Of a stretch of DNA of 64,000 bases, positions 1 to 10,121 are shown piece by piece. The stretch is taken from the NCBI RefSeq assembly GCF_016888005.1, contig NZ_JAFDVE010000002.1, positions 124,001 to 188,000 of the forward strand. The letters are read 5' to 3'. This stretch comes from Phycicoccus sp. CSK15P-2 (lineage in GTDB: Bacteria; Actinomycetota; Actinomycetes; Actinomycetales; Dermatophilaceae). Positions within the stretch are counted from its first letter, which is position 1; the number at the start of each line of letters is the position of its first letter. Under the pieces are notes generated by a model. It was not told where the DNA came from and searched no databases. It saw only the letters and a list, made by a program, of their open reading frames with translations. The position numbers and the translations under genes were made by a program.

Positions 1-37
1 CAAGAGAAATCCTACCGGAGTGCAGGCCCCAGGTCAC

Positions 38-57
38 CCTCGGAGCCGGCTCCGAGG
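38..57. terminator. GC-rich palindrome downstream of cysQ
   Basis: A perfect 20-bp palindrome (8-bp stem around a CCGG loop) lies just beyond the stop codon of the leftward cysQ gene. It has no T-tract, as is usual for actinobacterial terminators. Terminator function is inferred from position only. Confidence 0.45.
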
Positions 58-61
58 ATCT

Positions 62-820
62 TCAGCCCAGGGAGTCGAGCGCGGCGCGCAGCTCGTCGAG
101 GACCTCCGGGCGGGCCACGACGAGGTCGGGCAGGTAAGGCTTCTCCCGGTTGTACTCCAGCGGCGAGCCGTCGACCCGGGTGGGGGCGAGGCCATGCCCG
201 ATCGCCACGGCGACCGGGGCGGCGGAGTCCCACTCGTACTGGCCACCGGCGTGCACGTAGGCGTCGACCGTGCCGTCGAGCACGGCCATCGCCTTGACAC
301 CCGCCGAGCCCATCGGGGTGAGCTCGGCGCCGAGCCGCCCGGCCAGCTCCACGACGAACTCCGGCGGGCGGCTGCGGCTCACCGCGAGCCGCACCGGCCC
401 GTCCGGGCGCTCCGGGAGCGCGGCCGGGGCGTCCATCCGGTACACGAGGGCGCGAGCCGGCAGCGCCACGGCCCCGGCGACGAGCGTGCCGCCCTGCCAC
501 AGCGCGACGTGCACGGCCCAGTCGTCCCGGGGACGCTCGGAGAACTCACGGGTGCCGTCGAGCGGGTCGACGATCCACACCCGCGGTGCCGACAGCCGGC
601 GGGCGTCGTCCGCCCCCTCCTCGCTGAGGACGGCGTCGTCGGGGCGCAGCTCGCCGAGCAGCGCCATGATCCGGTCGTGCGCCACCCGGTCGCCGTGGTC
701 CTTGAGCTCGCGGCCCTCGAGGTCGGCGCGGTCGGCGCGCATCTCGACGAGCAGCCGTCCGGCCTGGTCGGCGACGTGGGCCGCGACGTCGTGGTCGGTG
801 AGGGTCTGCGGGTCGGTCAT
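62..820 (-). CDS. cysQ: 3'(2'),5'-bisphosphate nucleotidase (PAP phosphatase)
   Basis: Predicted cytosolic Mg-dependent phosphatase of the inositol-monophosphatase fold that removes 3'-phosphate from PAP/PAPS and so recycles the by-product of PAPS-dependent sulfur metabolism. At 252 aa it has the family length. The three metal-binding blocks are visible: the acidic EE pair at residues 67-68, the D-P-L-D-G-T block at 85-90 and W-D at 197-198. The ATG at 820 overlaps the stop of the upstream exporter gene by 4 nt (ATGA), which fixes the start and implies translational coupling. It is the last gene of a leftward run with TauE and APS kinase. A plain inositol monophosphatase is the alternative; the sulfur neighbours favour CysQ. 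Confidence 0.87.
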   Translation of the reverse strand: MTDPQTLTDHDVAAHVADQAGRLLVEMRADRADLEGRELKDHGDRVAHDRIMALLGELRPDDAVLSEEGADDARRLSAPRVWIVDPLDGTREFSERPRDDWAVHVALWQGGTLVAGAVALPARALVYRMDAPAALPERPDGPVRLAVSRSRPPEFVVELAGRLGAELTPMGSAGVKAMAVLDGTVDAYVHAGGQYEWDSAAPVAVAIGHGLAPTRVDGSPLEYNREKPYLPDLVVARPEVLDELRAALDSLG

Positions 821-1755
821 GACGGGGTCCTGTCGTCGGGGCTCGGCGAGCTCTGGTCGCCGGGGGAGGAGAAGGCCGGCAGGCCGTGCGCGCGGCGCAC
901 CATGGCCCAGGCGAGCGGCCCGAGCACGAGCAGCGCCGCGCCGGTGGCGCCGACCACGAGCGGCGGGGTGCCGAGCAGGGCCAGACCGGTCAGGGTGAGG
1001 ACGATGACGATGCCGCGCCGGATCGTCGAGTCGGGGACCCAGGAGGCCAGGCGCGCGCCGAGGACCGTGCCCGGGGTCCCGCCGACGACCAGAGGGACGA
1101 GCACCCCCCAGTCGACTCCGGAGACGATGACGTGTCCGACCGCCGCCGCGAGGACCAGTGGGACGGCCTGGACGAGGTCGGTGCCGACGAGTCGTCGAGC
1201 CGCGAGGCCGGGGTGCAGCACGAGCATCGCGACCATGATGATCGAGCCCGAGCCGACGCTGGTCAGGCCGACGAGCGTGCCGCCGACGGCTCCGACGAGG
1301 AGGGTCGGGACGGTGCGGATCCGCACCTCCCGGCCGTCGACGCGGCCCCACCGGTGGAACACCGACCCGTAGACGCGCAAGGTGTAGGTGAAGGCGGCGA
1401 GGAGCAGCGCGACGCCGATCGCCACCTTGAGCGCCTCCTCGCGCTGCTCGGGGGAGCCGAAGAGGTCGATGACGAACGCGCCGGCGAACGCGAACGGCAC
1501 CGACCCGATGACGAGGAGCCGTGCGAGCCGCCAGTCGGGCGACCCGGAGCGGGCGTGCACGGTGGCCCCGACCGACTTGTTGACGGCGGCGGCGACGAGG
1601 TCGTTGGCCACCGCGGCCGTGGGCGGGATTCCCAGGAAGACCAGGGCCGGGGTCATCAGCGCCCCACCGCCCATGCCGGTCATCCCGACGACGATGCCGA
1701 CGAGAAAGCTGACGACGAGGACGCCGAGCGCGGCCTGGCTGAGGACGTCATCCAC
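817..1755 (-). CDS. TauE/SafE-family sulfite/organosulfur exporter
   Basis: A 312-aa polytopic membrane protein with about eight hydrophobic segments. It has the Gly-rich N-terminal repeat typical of TauE/SafE permeases (G-M-T-G-M-G-G-G around residues 24-31) and a second copy of the pattern near residue 165, reflecting the family's internal duplication. The family exports sulfite, sulfoacetate or related anions. Here it lies between APS kinase and PAP phosphatase genes, overlapping both (8 nt upstream, 4 nt downstream), so a role in venting sulfite or sulfate during assimilation is a reasonable inference; the substrate cannot be read from the sequence. The last ~15 residues are a Ser/Pro/Asp-rich cytosolic tail. 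Confidence 0.85.
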   Translation of the reverse strand: MDDVLSQAALGVLVVSFLVGIVVGMTGMGGGALMTPALVFLGIPPTAAVANDLVAAAVNKSVGATVHARSGSPDWRLARLLVIGSVPFAFAGAFVIDLFGSPEQREEALKVAIGVALLLAAFTYTLRVYGSVFHRWGRVDGREVRIRTVPTLLVGAVGGTLVGLTSVGSGSIIMVAMLVLHPGLAARRLVGTDLVQAVPLVLAAAVGHVIVSGVDWGVLVPLVVGGTPGTVLGARLASWVPDSTIRRGIVIVLTLTGLALLGTPPLVVGATGAALLVLGPLAWAMVRRAHGLPAFSSPGDQSSPSPDDRTPS

Positions 1756-2887
1756 CGGAGGCCTCCGTGCGTGCGGCGCGGACCAGGGTCATGACCTCGT
1801 CGGCGCACTCGCGCACGCCGCGGCCCGTGGTGTCGATGCGGGCGTCCGGTGCCTCGGGGACGTCGTAGGGGGCCGAGACGCCCGTGAAGTCCGGGATCTC
1901 GCCGCGGCGGGCAGCGGCGTAGAGGCCCTTGCGGTCGCGGCGCTCGCACTCCTCGACCGGGGTCGCGACGTGCACGAGGACGAAGCGGGCGCCACGGGCG
2001 CGCGCCATCTCGGCCACCTCGCGCCGCACGGAGTCCTTGGGCGCGATGGGGCTGCACACGGCGATGCCCCCGTGGTGCGCGACCTCGGCGGCGACCCAGC
2101 CGATCCGGCGGACGTTGGTGTCGCGGTCCTCGGGGGAGAAGCCCAGCCCGGCCGTCAGGTGGCGCCGGACGCGGTCGCCGTCGAGCAGGGTGACGGTCGT
2201 GCCCTCCTCGATGAGGCGGGTCGCGACGTCGCGGGCGATGGTCGACTTGCCGGATCCGGACAGCCCGGTACACAGCACGACGACGCCGGCCGGATGCCGC
2301 TCGTCGGGCCCGGGCGCCGCGGCCGTCAGCCCCGGGACGGCCGGCTGCACCCGCAGGGTGGCGAGCAGCGCGGACCGGCGCTCGTCGTCACCGGCCGGGA
2401 CCGGCACGACGAGCATCCGGGCGCCCTGGGCGGCCGAGGCCGCTCGGGACGCGGCGCGGACGAGGTCGTTGCCCGCGGAGTCGCCGTCCAGGCTCGTCGA
2501 GGCGAGGACGAGCAGCGTGCCGCCGTCCGGTGCGGTGGCCGGGACGTCCGACGGCGCGGTCACGACGAGGAGGTCGGCGTCGGAGAGGTCGACCGGGGCG
2601 TCGAGGTGGGCGTCCTCGAAGGGGCGGCTCGACATGGGGGAGAGCCATATCGGCTCCCCGGCGAGCCGGCCGTCGGCGGTGCGGGTGACCGGTTCGAGGC
2701 GGACGACGGGGACACCCTCGGGGTCGACGACGGTCACCGAGCCGGCGCGCACGGCTGCCTCGGCAGCGGCCTCCGGCACCACCAGGGGACGGGGGGCCGC
2801 CTCGGGGCCGTAGAGCCCGCGGCGCAGGACGTCGAGGTCGTCGAGCTGCTCCGGGGACGGGCAGACGACGGGCGGGGCGTCGGTCAC
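1748..2887 (-). CDS. cysC: Adenylylsulfate (APS) kinase with degenerate ATP-sulfurylase-like N-terminal domain
   Basis: The C-terminal half (about residues 200-370) is a clear APS kinase. It has a P-loop G-L-S-G-S-G-K-S-T at 208-216, the D-G-D-x-V-R-x-x-L block, and the D-R-K-G-L-Y motif, and would phosphorylate APS to PAPS. The first ~190 residues resemble the PUA-like N-terminal part of ATP sulfurylase (L-D-D-L-D-x-L-R-R-G-L-Y-G near 15-28), but no HxxH nucleotide motif is present, so sulfurylase activity is unlikely; CysD/CysN encoded next door would provide it. I chose the GTG at 2887 because a CAGACT -10-like box lies 6 nt upstream and the family's opening follows. A longer ATG-started frame reaches 3010 but would run into the cysD start region. 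Confidence 0.85.
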   Translation of the reverse strand: MTDAPPVVCPSPEQLDDLDVLRRGLYGPEAAPRPLVVPEAAAEAAVRAGSVTVVDPEGVPVVRLEPVTRTADGRLAGEPIWLSPMSSRPFEDAHLDAPVDLSDADLLVVTAPSDVPATAPDGGTLLVLASTSLDGDSAGNDLVRAASRAASAAQGARMLVVPVPAGDDERRSALLATLRVQPAVPGLTAAAPGPDERHPAGVVVLCTGLSGSGKSTIARDVATRLIEEGTTVTLLDGDRVRRHLTAGLGFSPEDRDTNVRRIGWVAAEVAHHGGIAVCSPIAPKDSVRREVAEMARARGARFVLVHVATPVEECERRDRKGLYAAARRGEIPDFTGVSAPYDVPEAPDARIDTTGRGVRECADEVMTLVRAARTEASGG

Positions 2888-2893
2888 GGGCAC

Positions 2894-2962
2894 AGTCTGC
2901 CAAGTCCGCCCCTCCCGAGGTTCGGTGCCGTGACCAGGTGGACGTCGCGCCGCCGGTAGGGT
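2894..2962. promoter_or_regulatory. Divergent promoter region between cysC and cysD
   Basis: CAGACT at 2894-2899 (minus strand) ends 6 nt before the cysC GTG, suggesting a leaderless transcript. TAGGGT at 2957-2962 (plus strand) lies 8 nt before a tiny ATG reading frame and about 25-35 nt before cysD. Neither has a good -35. Confidence 0.4.
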
Positions 2963-2970
2963 TTGCGGCG

Positions 2971-2991
2971 ATGCCAGGACTGAAGGGGTGA
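2971..2991 (+). other. Possible 6-codon upstream ORF before cysD
   Basis: ATG at 2971 opens a reading frame of M-P-G-L-K-G-stop. It begins 8 nt after a TAGGGT -10 box and its TGA overlaps an in-frame GTG of cysD at 2988 (GTGA). Leaderless upstream ORFs precede some actinobacterial cysteine-pathway operons, but those carry cysteine runs and this one has none. Chance is a real possibility. Confidence 0.25.
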
Positions 2992-2996
2992 CCCGG

Positions 2997-3908
2997 GTGC
3001 AGACCAACACCGACTACCGGCTCTCGCAGCTCGACGAGCTCGAGGCCGAGTCGATCCACATCTTCCGGGAGGTGGCCGCGGAGCTCGAGAAGCCCGTGCT
3101 CATGTTCTCGGGTGGCAAGGACTCCATCGTCATGCTGCGGCTCGCCGAGAAGGCGTTCCACCCCGCACGCATCCCGTTCCCCGTCCTGCAGGTCGACACC
3201 GGCTACGACTTCCCCGAGGTTCTCGCCTGCCGGGACAGCTGGGTCGACCGGCTCGGCGTCCGGCTCATCGTCGCCTCGGTCGAGCAGGCGATCGCCGACG
3301 GTGTCGTCGTCGACGACGGCAAGACCACGCGCAACCGCCTCCAGATCGGCACGCTGCTCAACGCCATCGAGGAGAACGCCTTCACCGCGGCGTTCGGCGG
3401 CGGCCGGCGCGACGAGGAGAAGGCCCGCGCCAAGGAGCGCGTCTACTCCCACCGCGACGAGTTCGGGCAGTGGGACCCGAAGAACCAGCGCCCCGAGCTG
3501 TGGTCGCTCTACAACGGCCGGCTCCACGAGGGCGAGCACATGCGGGTCTTCCCGCTGTCCAACTGGACCGAGCTCGACATCTGGGACTACATCGCCCGCG
3601 AGGGCATCGAGATCCCGTCGATCTACTTCAGCCACCAGCGGCGCGTCTTCGAGCGCGACGGGATGCTGCTCTCCGAAAGCGAGTTCAACCCGCTGCGCGA
3701 CGGCGAGACCGTCACCGAGCGCACGGTGCGCTTCCGCACCGTCGGTGACCTGACCCTGACCGGCTGCGTCGAGAGCAGCGCCGGCACGCTCCAGGAGATC
3801 GTCGAGGAGGTCGCGGCCTCGCGGATCACCGAGCGCGGCGCGACCCGCGGCGACGACCGGTTCTCCGAGGCCGCCATGGAGGACCGCAAGAAGGAAGGCT
3901 ACTTCTGA
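2997..3908 (+). CDS. cysD: Sulfate adenylyltransferase small subunit (ATP-binding PP-loop)
   Basis: Catalytic subunit of the heterodimeric ATP sulfurylase CysDN, making APS from ATP and sulfate. The 303-aa product has the PP-loop S-G-G-K-D-S at residues 38-43 and the conserved C-terminal R-x-x-T-V-G-D-x-x-x-T-G-x-V-E-S block and D-R-x-S-E-x-x-M-E-x-R-K-K-x-G-Y-F ending. I prefer the GTG at 2997 because AAGGGG at 2983-2988 is ideally spaced from it. A GTG at 2988 (three codons longer) is in frame and overlaps the stop of a tiny upstream ORF, so it remains possible. The stop overlaps the cysN ATG (TGATG), so the two subunits are coupled. Confidence 0.94.
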   Translation: MQTNTDYRLSQLDELEAESIHIFREVAAELEKPVLMFSGGKDSIVMLRLAEKAFHPARIPFPVLQVDTGYDFPEVLACRDSWVDRLGVRLIVASVEQAIADGVVVDDGKTTRNRLQIGTLLNAIEENAFTAAFGGGRRDEEKARAKERVYSHRDEFGQWDPKNQRPELWSLYNGRLHEGEHMRVFPLSNWTELDIWDYIAREGIEIPSIYFSHQRRVFERDGMLLSESEFNPLRDGETVTERTVRFRTVGDLTLTGCVESSAGTLQEIVEEVAASRITERGATRGDDRFSEAAMEDRKKEGYF

Positions 3909-5149
3909 TGGACCTGCTGCGTTTCGCCACCGCCGGCTCGGTCGACGACGGCAAGTCCACCCTCATCGGGCGGCTGCTCCTGGACTCGAAGTCGATCTTC
4001 GAGGACCAGCTCGAGGCCGTCGAGGCCACGTCGAAGACTCGCGGCTACGACTACACCGACCTCGCGCTGCTCACCGACGGGCTGCGCTCCGAGCGCGAGC
4101 AGGGCATCACGATCGACGTCGCGTACCGCTACTTCGCCACGCCGCGGCGGAAGTTCATCATCGCCGACACGCCCGGCCACGTGCAGTACACCCGGAACAT
4201 GGTGACGGGTGCCTCCACCGCCGACCTCGGGCTCGTCCTCGTCGACGCCCGTCAGGGCCTCACCGAGCAGTCCCGCAGGCACGCGGTCATCCTGTCGCTG
4301 CTGCGGGTCCCGCACCTGGTCCTCGCGGTGAACAAGATGGACCTCGTCGACTACGACGAGGCGACCTACGAGAAGATCCGCCAGGAGTTCGAGAACTTCA
4401 CCCAGCGGCTCAACGTGCCCGACCTCGCCGTCATCCCCCTCTCGGCGCTCAAGGGCGACAACGTCGTGACGCGCAGCGAGGCGATGCCCTGGTACGAGGG
4501 CTCCTCGCTCATGCACCACCTCGAGAACGTGCACATCGCCTCCGACCGCGACCTGCGCGACGTCCGCTTCCCCGTGCAGTACGTCGTGCGGCCGAAGTCC
4601 GACGAGCACCACGACTACCGCGGGTACGCCGGCCAGGTGGCGAGCGGTGTCATGAGGCCCGGCGACGAGGTGATGGTCCTGCCGAGCGGCCTCACGAGCA
4701 AGATCGCCGGCATCGACCTCTACGACCAGGAGCTCGACGCCGCGTACCCGCCCATGTCGGTCGTGGTGCGGCTCGAGGACGACCTCGACGTCTCCCGGGG
4801 CGACATGATCTGCCGGGTCAAGAACGCGCCCGACGCGGGCCAGGACATCGACGCGATGGTCTGCTGGATGACCCGCGAGCCGCTGAGGCCGCGGCAGAAG
4901 CTGGCCATCAAGCACACGACGCGGCTCGCCCGCACGATGGTCAAGGACATCCAGTACCGCCTCGACATCAACACGCTGCACCGTGACCAGGAGACCCAGG
5001 AGCTCGGGCTCAACGAGATCGGACGGGTCACGCTGCGCACGACGCAGCAGGTGTTCACCGACCCGTACGAGCAGAACCGCGTCACGGGGTCGTTCATCCT
5101 CATCGACGAGGCCACAGGGGTTACCGTCGGTGCGGGCATGATCAACTGA
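3908..5149 (+). CDS. cysN: Sulfate adenylyltransferase large subunit (GTPase)
   Basis: EF-Tu-like GTPase subunit of ATP sulfurylase, whose GTP hydrolysis drives APS formation. G-domain motifs are intact: G-S-V-D-D-G-K-S-T at residues 10-18, D-T-P-G-H at 87-91 and N-K-M-D at 142-145, followed by the beta-barrel domains. At 413 aa it ends at the usual CysN boundary and lacks the fused APS kinase of CysNC proteins. That fits the separate cysC gene on the opposite strand. The start overlaps the cysD stop by one base. Confidence 0.95.
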   Translation: MDLLRFATAGSVDDGKSTLIGRLLLDSKSIFEDQLEAVEATSKTRGYDYTDLALLTDGLRSEREQGITIDVAYRYFATPRRKFIIADTPGHVQYTRNMVTGASTADLGLVLVDARQGLTEQSRRHAVILSLLRVPHLVLAVNKMDLVDYDEATYEKIRQEFENFTQRLNVPDLAVIPLSALKGDNVVTRSEAMPWYEGSSLMHHLENVHIASDRDLRDVRFPVQYVVRPKSDEHHDYRGYAGQVASGVMRPGDEVMVLPSGLTSKIAGIDLYDQELDAAYPPMSVVVRLEDDLDVSRGDMICRVKNAPDAGQDIDAMVCWMTREPLRPRQKLAIKHTTRLARTMVKDIQYRLDINTLHRDQETQELGLNEIGRVTLRTTQQVFTDPYEQNRVTGSFILIDEATGVTVGAGMIN

Positions 5150-5156
5150 CCCACAC

Positions 5157-5954
5157 GTGCTGCTCGCCTCCGCCAACGTCAACGGCATCCGGGCCGCGGT
5201 GCGCCGTGGCGGCCTCGGGTGGCTCGCCGCCACCGGGGCCGATGTCGTCACCCTCCAGGAGGTGCGTGCCGACCCCGACCAGCTGCGGGCCGCCCTCGCG
5301 GACACACCGTTCGCCGGCTGGGAGCTCGCCCACGAGCCGAGCACGGCGAAGGGACGGGCAGGGGTCGCGGTGCTCTCCCGGCATGCGTTCCAGGCCGTTC
5401 GCTCCGACCTCGGCGACGAGTTCGTCGGTGCCGGCCGGTGGGTGGAGGCCGACGTCCGGGTCGGTGATGCTGCCGTCACGGTCGCGTCCGCCTACGTCCA
5501 CACCGGCGAGGCCGGCACCGAGCGCCAGGACGAGAAGTACCGCTTCCTCGACGCCGTGGGAGAGCGGGTGTCGGAGTGGGCCGCCGACGGGCGCGCGGCC
5601 GTGCTCACCGGCGACCTCAACATCGCGCACACCCAGGACGACCTGAAGAACTGGAAGGGCAACAGAGGCAAGTCCGGGTTCCTGCCCGACGAGCAGGCCG
5701 TGCTCGACCGATGGGCGACCCGGCACGGCCTCGTCGACGTCCAGCGGCGGCTGCACGGCCCGGGGCCGGGGCCGTACACGTGGTGGTCCTGGCGCGGCCA
5801 GGCGTTCGACAACGACGCCGGCTGGCGGATCGACTACCACTGGGCCACAGCGCCGCTCGCGGAGCGTGCGGTGCGGGCCGAGGTGGGGCGGGCAGCCAGC
5901 TACGCCGAGCGGTGGAGCGACCACGCCGCCGTCCTCGTCGACTACGACCTCTGA
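5157..5954 (+). CDS. xth: Exodeoxyribonuclease III / AP endonuclease family protein
   Basis: A 265-aa member of the exonuclease III (EEP) family, which incises abasic sites and degrades 3' ends in base excision repair. Key residues are visible: L-Q-E near residue 35 (metal-binding Glu), the G-D-L-N-I-A-H block around 157-163, and the C-terminal S-D-H-A-A catalytic Asp-His. The GTG start is only 7 nt downstream of cysN, so it is probably read through from the cysDN operon. No Shine-Dalgarno is evident. Its stop is followed by a long inverted repeat facing a convergent gene. Confidence 0.88.
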   Translation: MLLASANVNGIRAAVRRGGLGWLAATGADVVTLQEVRADPDQLRAALADTPFAGWELAHEPSTAKGRAGVAVLSRHAFQAVRSDLGDEFVGAGRWVEADVRVGDAAVTVASAYVHTGEAGTERQDEKYRFLDAVGERVSEWAADGRAAVLTGDLNIAHTQDDLKNWKGNRGKSGFLPDEQAVLDRWATRHGLVDVQRRLHGPGPGPYTWWSWRGQAFDNDAGWRIDYHWATAPLAERAVRAEVGRAASYAERWSDHAAVLVDYDL

Positions 5955-6019
5955 CCGGCGGCCCTCTTCACGGTGACAGGCTGTGAGGCGCTCGCCGAGC
6001 GGCTGTCACGACTGGTGGT

Positions 6020-6075
6020 GCGTTCGGTGGCATCGGAATGGGGGCGATCACCCCCATTCCGATGCCACCGGACGC
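6020..6075. terminator. Long hairpin between convergent xth and HNH genes
   Basis: A perfect 20-bp inverted repeat (arms 6025-6044 and 6051-6070, 6-nt loop CGATCA) is extended by one T.G wobble and four more pairs to 6020/6075. It sits between two convergent genes and could end transcription from both sides. No T-tract follows. The rest of 5955-6188 holds nothing recognisable. Confidence 0.6.
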
Positions 6076-6188
6076 GTCAGGAACGGTCCGGGGTGCGACG
6101 AACTGGCCGGCCACTCCGGAGGCATCGCCGCTCACGCCGGCGAGCGTGGGCTCGGGCAATGAGTGCGGATCTAGGCGGCGGAACAGGC

Positions 6189-7688
6189 TCAGGCTGCAGG
6201 GCTGGCGTGGTCGACGGGTTCGGGCCACGACTCGTCGGGGCCGGGCCAGCAGTCGCCGGGGTCGGCCCACCACTCGTCGAGGGTCGGGTCGGCCGGTTCC
6301 GGGTCGCGCGGCCCGACGAGGGCGTCGAGCAGCCGCGCGGACGCGGGGACGGGTTGGGTGGCGGTGGCGAGCAACGCCAGCTGCCGGTCGTAGGAGCCGT
6401 CGGTGAGGTCCCACACGACGGAGCGGCCGTGGCCGTCCGGACGTTCTCGAACCTGCGCCCACAGACGCCGGCGATGCACGAGGGTGTGATGGCGCTGGCA
6501 GAGCAACGCGGCGTTCGAGACGTCCGTGGCGCCGCCGTCCGCCCAGTGCCGCACATGATGCGCACGGGCCCAGTCGGGAGGTGCCGAGCAGCCCGGATAC
6601 GTACAGCCGCGGTCTCGGCGACGAAGGAGCCGCCGCTGCGCCCGGGTGAAGAGCCGAGCGACCCGGCCGACGTCGAGGACCTCGCCCTCGGTACCGAGGA
6701 CATAGGGGACGAGGGCGGCATCGCAGGCGATCCGGCGCAGGGTCTCGGGGGAGAGCAGGGTGCCGTCGGCGGTGGAGCCGATGACCTCGCCCGCCCCCGT
6801 GCGGGCCTCGAGGTCGGTGAGCTCCATGCTGACGTGCAGCACCGCGGGGCAGGACGACGGGTCTCCGGCGACCTCGCCCGCAGCGGCGGAGGAGCGACGG
6901 CAGACCTCGGCGAGCGCCTCGACCCGGCGCTGCCCCGCGGGGCGGAGGTCGCGTTCCCCGGTCTCGGCGTTCGGGACCGGTGCGGACAGCGGCCCGATGG
7001 CGGCCTCGAGGGCCGCGGCCTGCTCGGGCGTCATCCAGAGCTGGTACTCGGTGAGGTCGGCGGACTCGACGAGCGGTGCCGACAACCGGGCCGCCGACGC
7101 CAGCCGCTCGTGCAGGTCGTCGACCACTCCGGGGCCGCCGTACTCCGCGAGCAGCTGGGGCCGGAGCCGGCGCATCATCGTCGGACCCCAGCGCTCGACG
7201 AGGTCGACGAGGCCGGTCGTCACGGTGGGGAGGGCCTCCGGCCGGAGCAACGGCTCGAGCCGGGCGGCCTCGCGGAGCACGGCGCATCCGGTGCCGGCCT
7301 CCAGCCGCGCGGACTCCACGGCCTTCCACACCAGCCCGACGGGCGATTCCGGGGCAGGGCCGGTGCCGGCGAGTCCACCGCCACCGCCCGCAACGTCGGA
7401 GGCCAGCCGCGCCACCGAGGCGGCGCCGCCCTGCCGTAGCGACGGTGCGTGCTCGCGCACCCACTCGTGGACCCCAGAGCCCTGGCACTCACCACGGCGA
7501 GCCGCCTCGACGGTGACCACTGCGCGGGCAGCGGACGCCCGGGACGTGACGTCGTCGAGCAGCCGCATGATCTCGGCCAGCTCCGGCCCGGAGGCGGAGA
7601 CGATGGCCTCGCCGAACCCCGCCAGGGCGTCGCGGGCGGCCTCGACCGCGGTGCGGCGCTTCGCGAGGTCGAGGGTCGGGATGGCCAT
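6189..7688 (-). CDS. DUF222 / HNH endonuclease domain protein (13E12-repeat-like)
   Basis: A 499-aa protein with an N-terminal DUF222 region (about 20-330) and a C-terminal HNH nuclease motif at about 362-402. The pattern is C-x4-C, then A-H-H-V-x-H-W-x-x-G-G-x-T, N-x-x-x-L-C and H-H-x-x-V-H, i.e. the Cys/His ligands and the catalytic His are intact. The tail after 440 is Pro/Asp/Trp-rich. I place the start at the ATG 7688 rather than further upstream because a complete promoter ends 5 nt before it; the ATG at 7709 would lie inside the regulatory box. Related mycobacterial 13E12 proteins are multicopy and several belong to the LexA regulon, which fits the SOS-like box here. Cellular function is unknown. 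Confidence 0.85.
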   Translation of the reverse strand: MAIPTLDLAKRRTAVEAARDALAGFGEAIVSASGPELAEIMRLLDDVTSRASAARAVVTVEAARRGECQGSGVHEWVREHAPSLRQGGAASVARLASDVAGGGGGLAGTGPAPESPVGLVWKAVESARLEAGTGCAVLREAARLEPLLRPEALPTVTTGLVDLVERWGPTMMRRLRPQLLAEYGGPGVVDDLHERLASAARLSAPLVESADLTEYQLWMTPEQAAALEAAIGPLSAPVPNAETGERDLRPAGQRRVEALAEVCRRSSAAAGEVAGDPSSCPAVLHVSMELTDLEARTGAGEVIGSTADGTLLSPETLRRIACDAALVPYVLGTEGEVLDVGRVARLFTRAQRRLLRRRDRGCTYPGCSAPPDWARAHHVRHWADGGATDVSNAALLCQRHHTLVHRRRLWAQVRERPDGHGRSVVWDLTDGSYDRQLALLATATQPVPASARLLDALVGPRDPEPADPTLDEWWADPGDCWPGPDESWPEPVDHASPAA

Positions 7689-7693
7689 GCTGA

Positions 7694-7722
7694 AGTGTAT
7701 CGAACACATGTACGAATAGCAA
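7694..7722 (-). promoter_or_regulatory. Promoter with embedded LexA/SOS box for the HNH gene
   Basis: On the minus strand, TTGCTA (7717-7722) and TACACT (7694-7699) are separated by exactly 17 bp. The spacer is filled by TCGTAC-N4-GTTCGA (7700-7715), one mismatch from the actinobacterial LexA consensus TCGAAC-N4-GTTCGA. The expected transcription start coincides with the ATG at 7688, so the transcript would be leaderless and LexA would occlude the promoter. Confidence 0.72.
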
Positions 7723-7887
7723 CAGCGCAAGAGCGGCAGTCCCGCCCCCTGACCGCTCGGACGCCGGTACGTGCGTAGCCTCTCCCGGCTCGACGGACGT
7801 GGCGACCCGCGACCCCCGGCTCGTCGGGCGAGGTCGCCCTGCTCCGGGCTGGTCGAACGGGCGACCCCCAATACGTGCCCGTCCGGC

Positions 7888-10112
<2,225 letters not shown>

Positions 10113-10121
10113 GGCGGCCCG

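Noticed and set aside
62-1351. 429-aa leftward frame extending cysQ upstream
   Set aside because: The first ~177 codons are an Arg/Pro-rich shadow of the TauE gene; the ATG at 820 with ATGA coupling is the true start.
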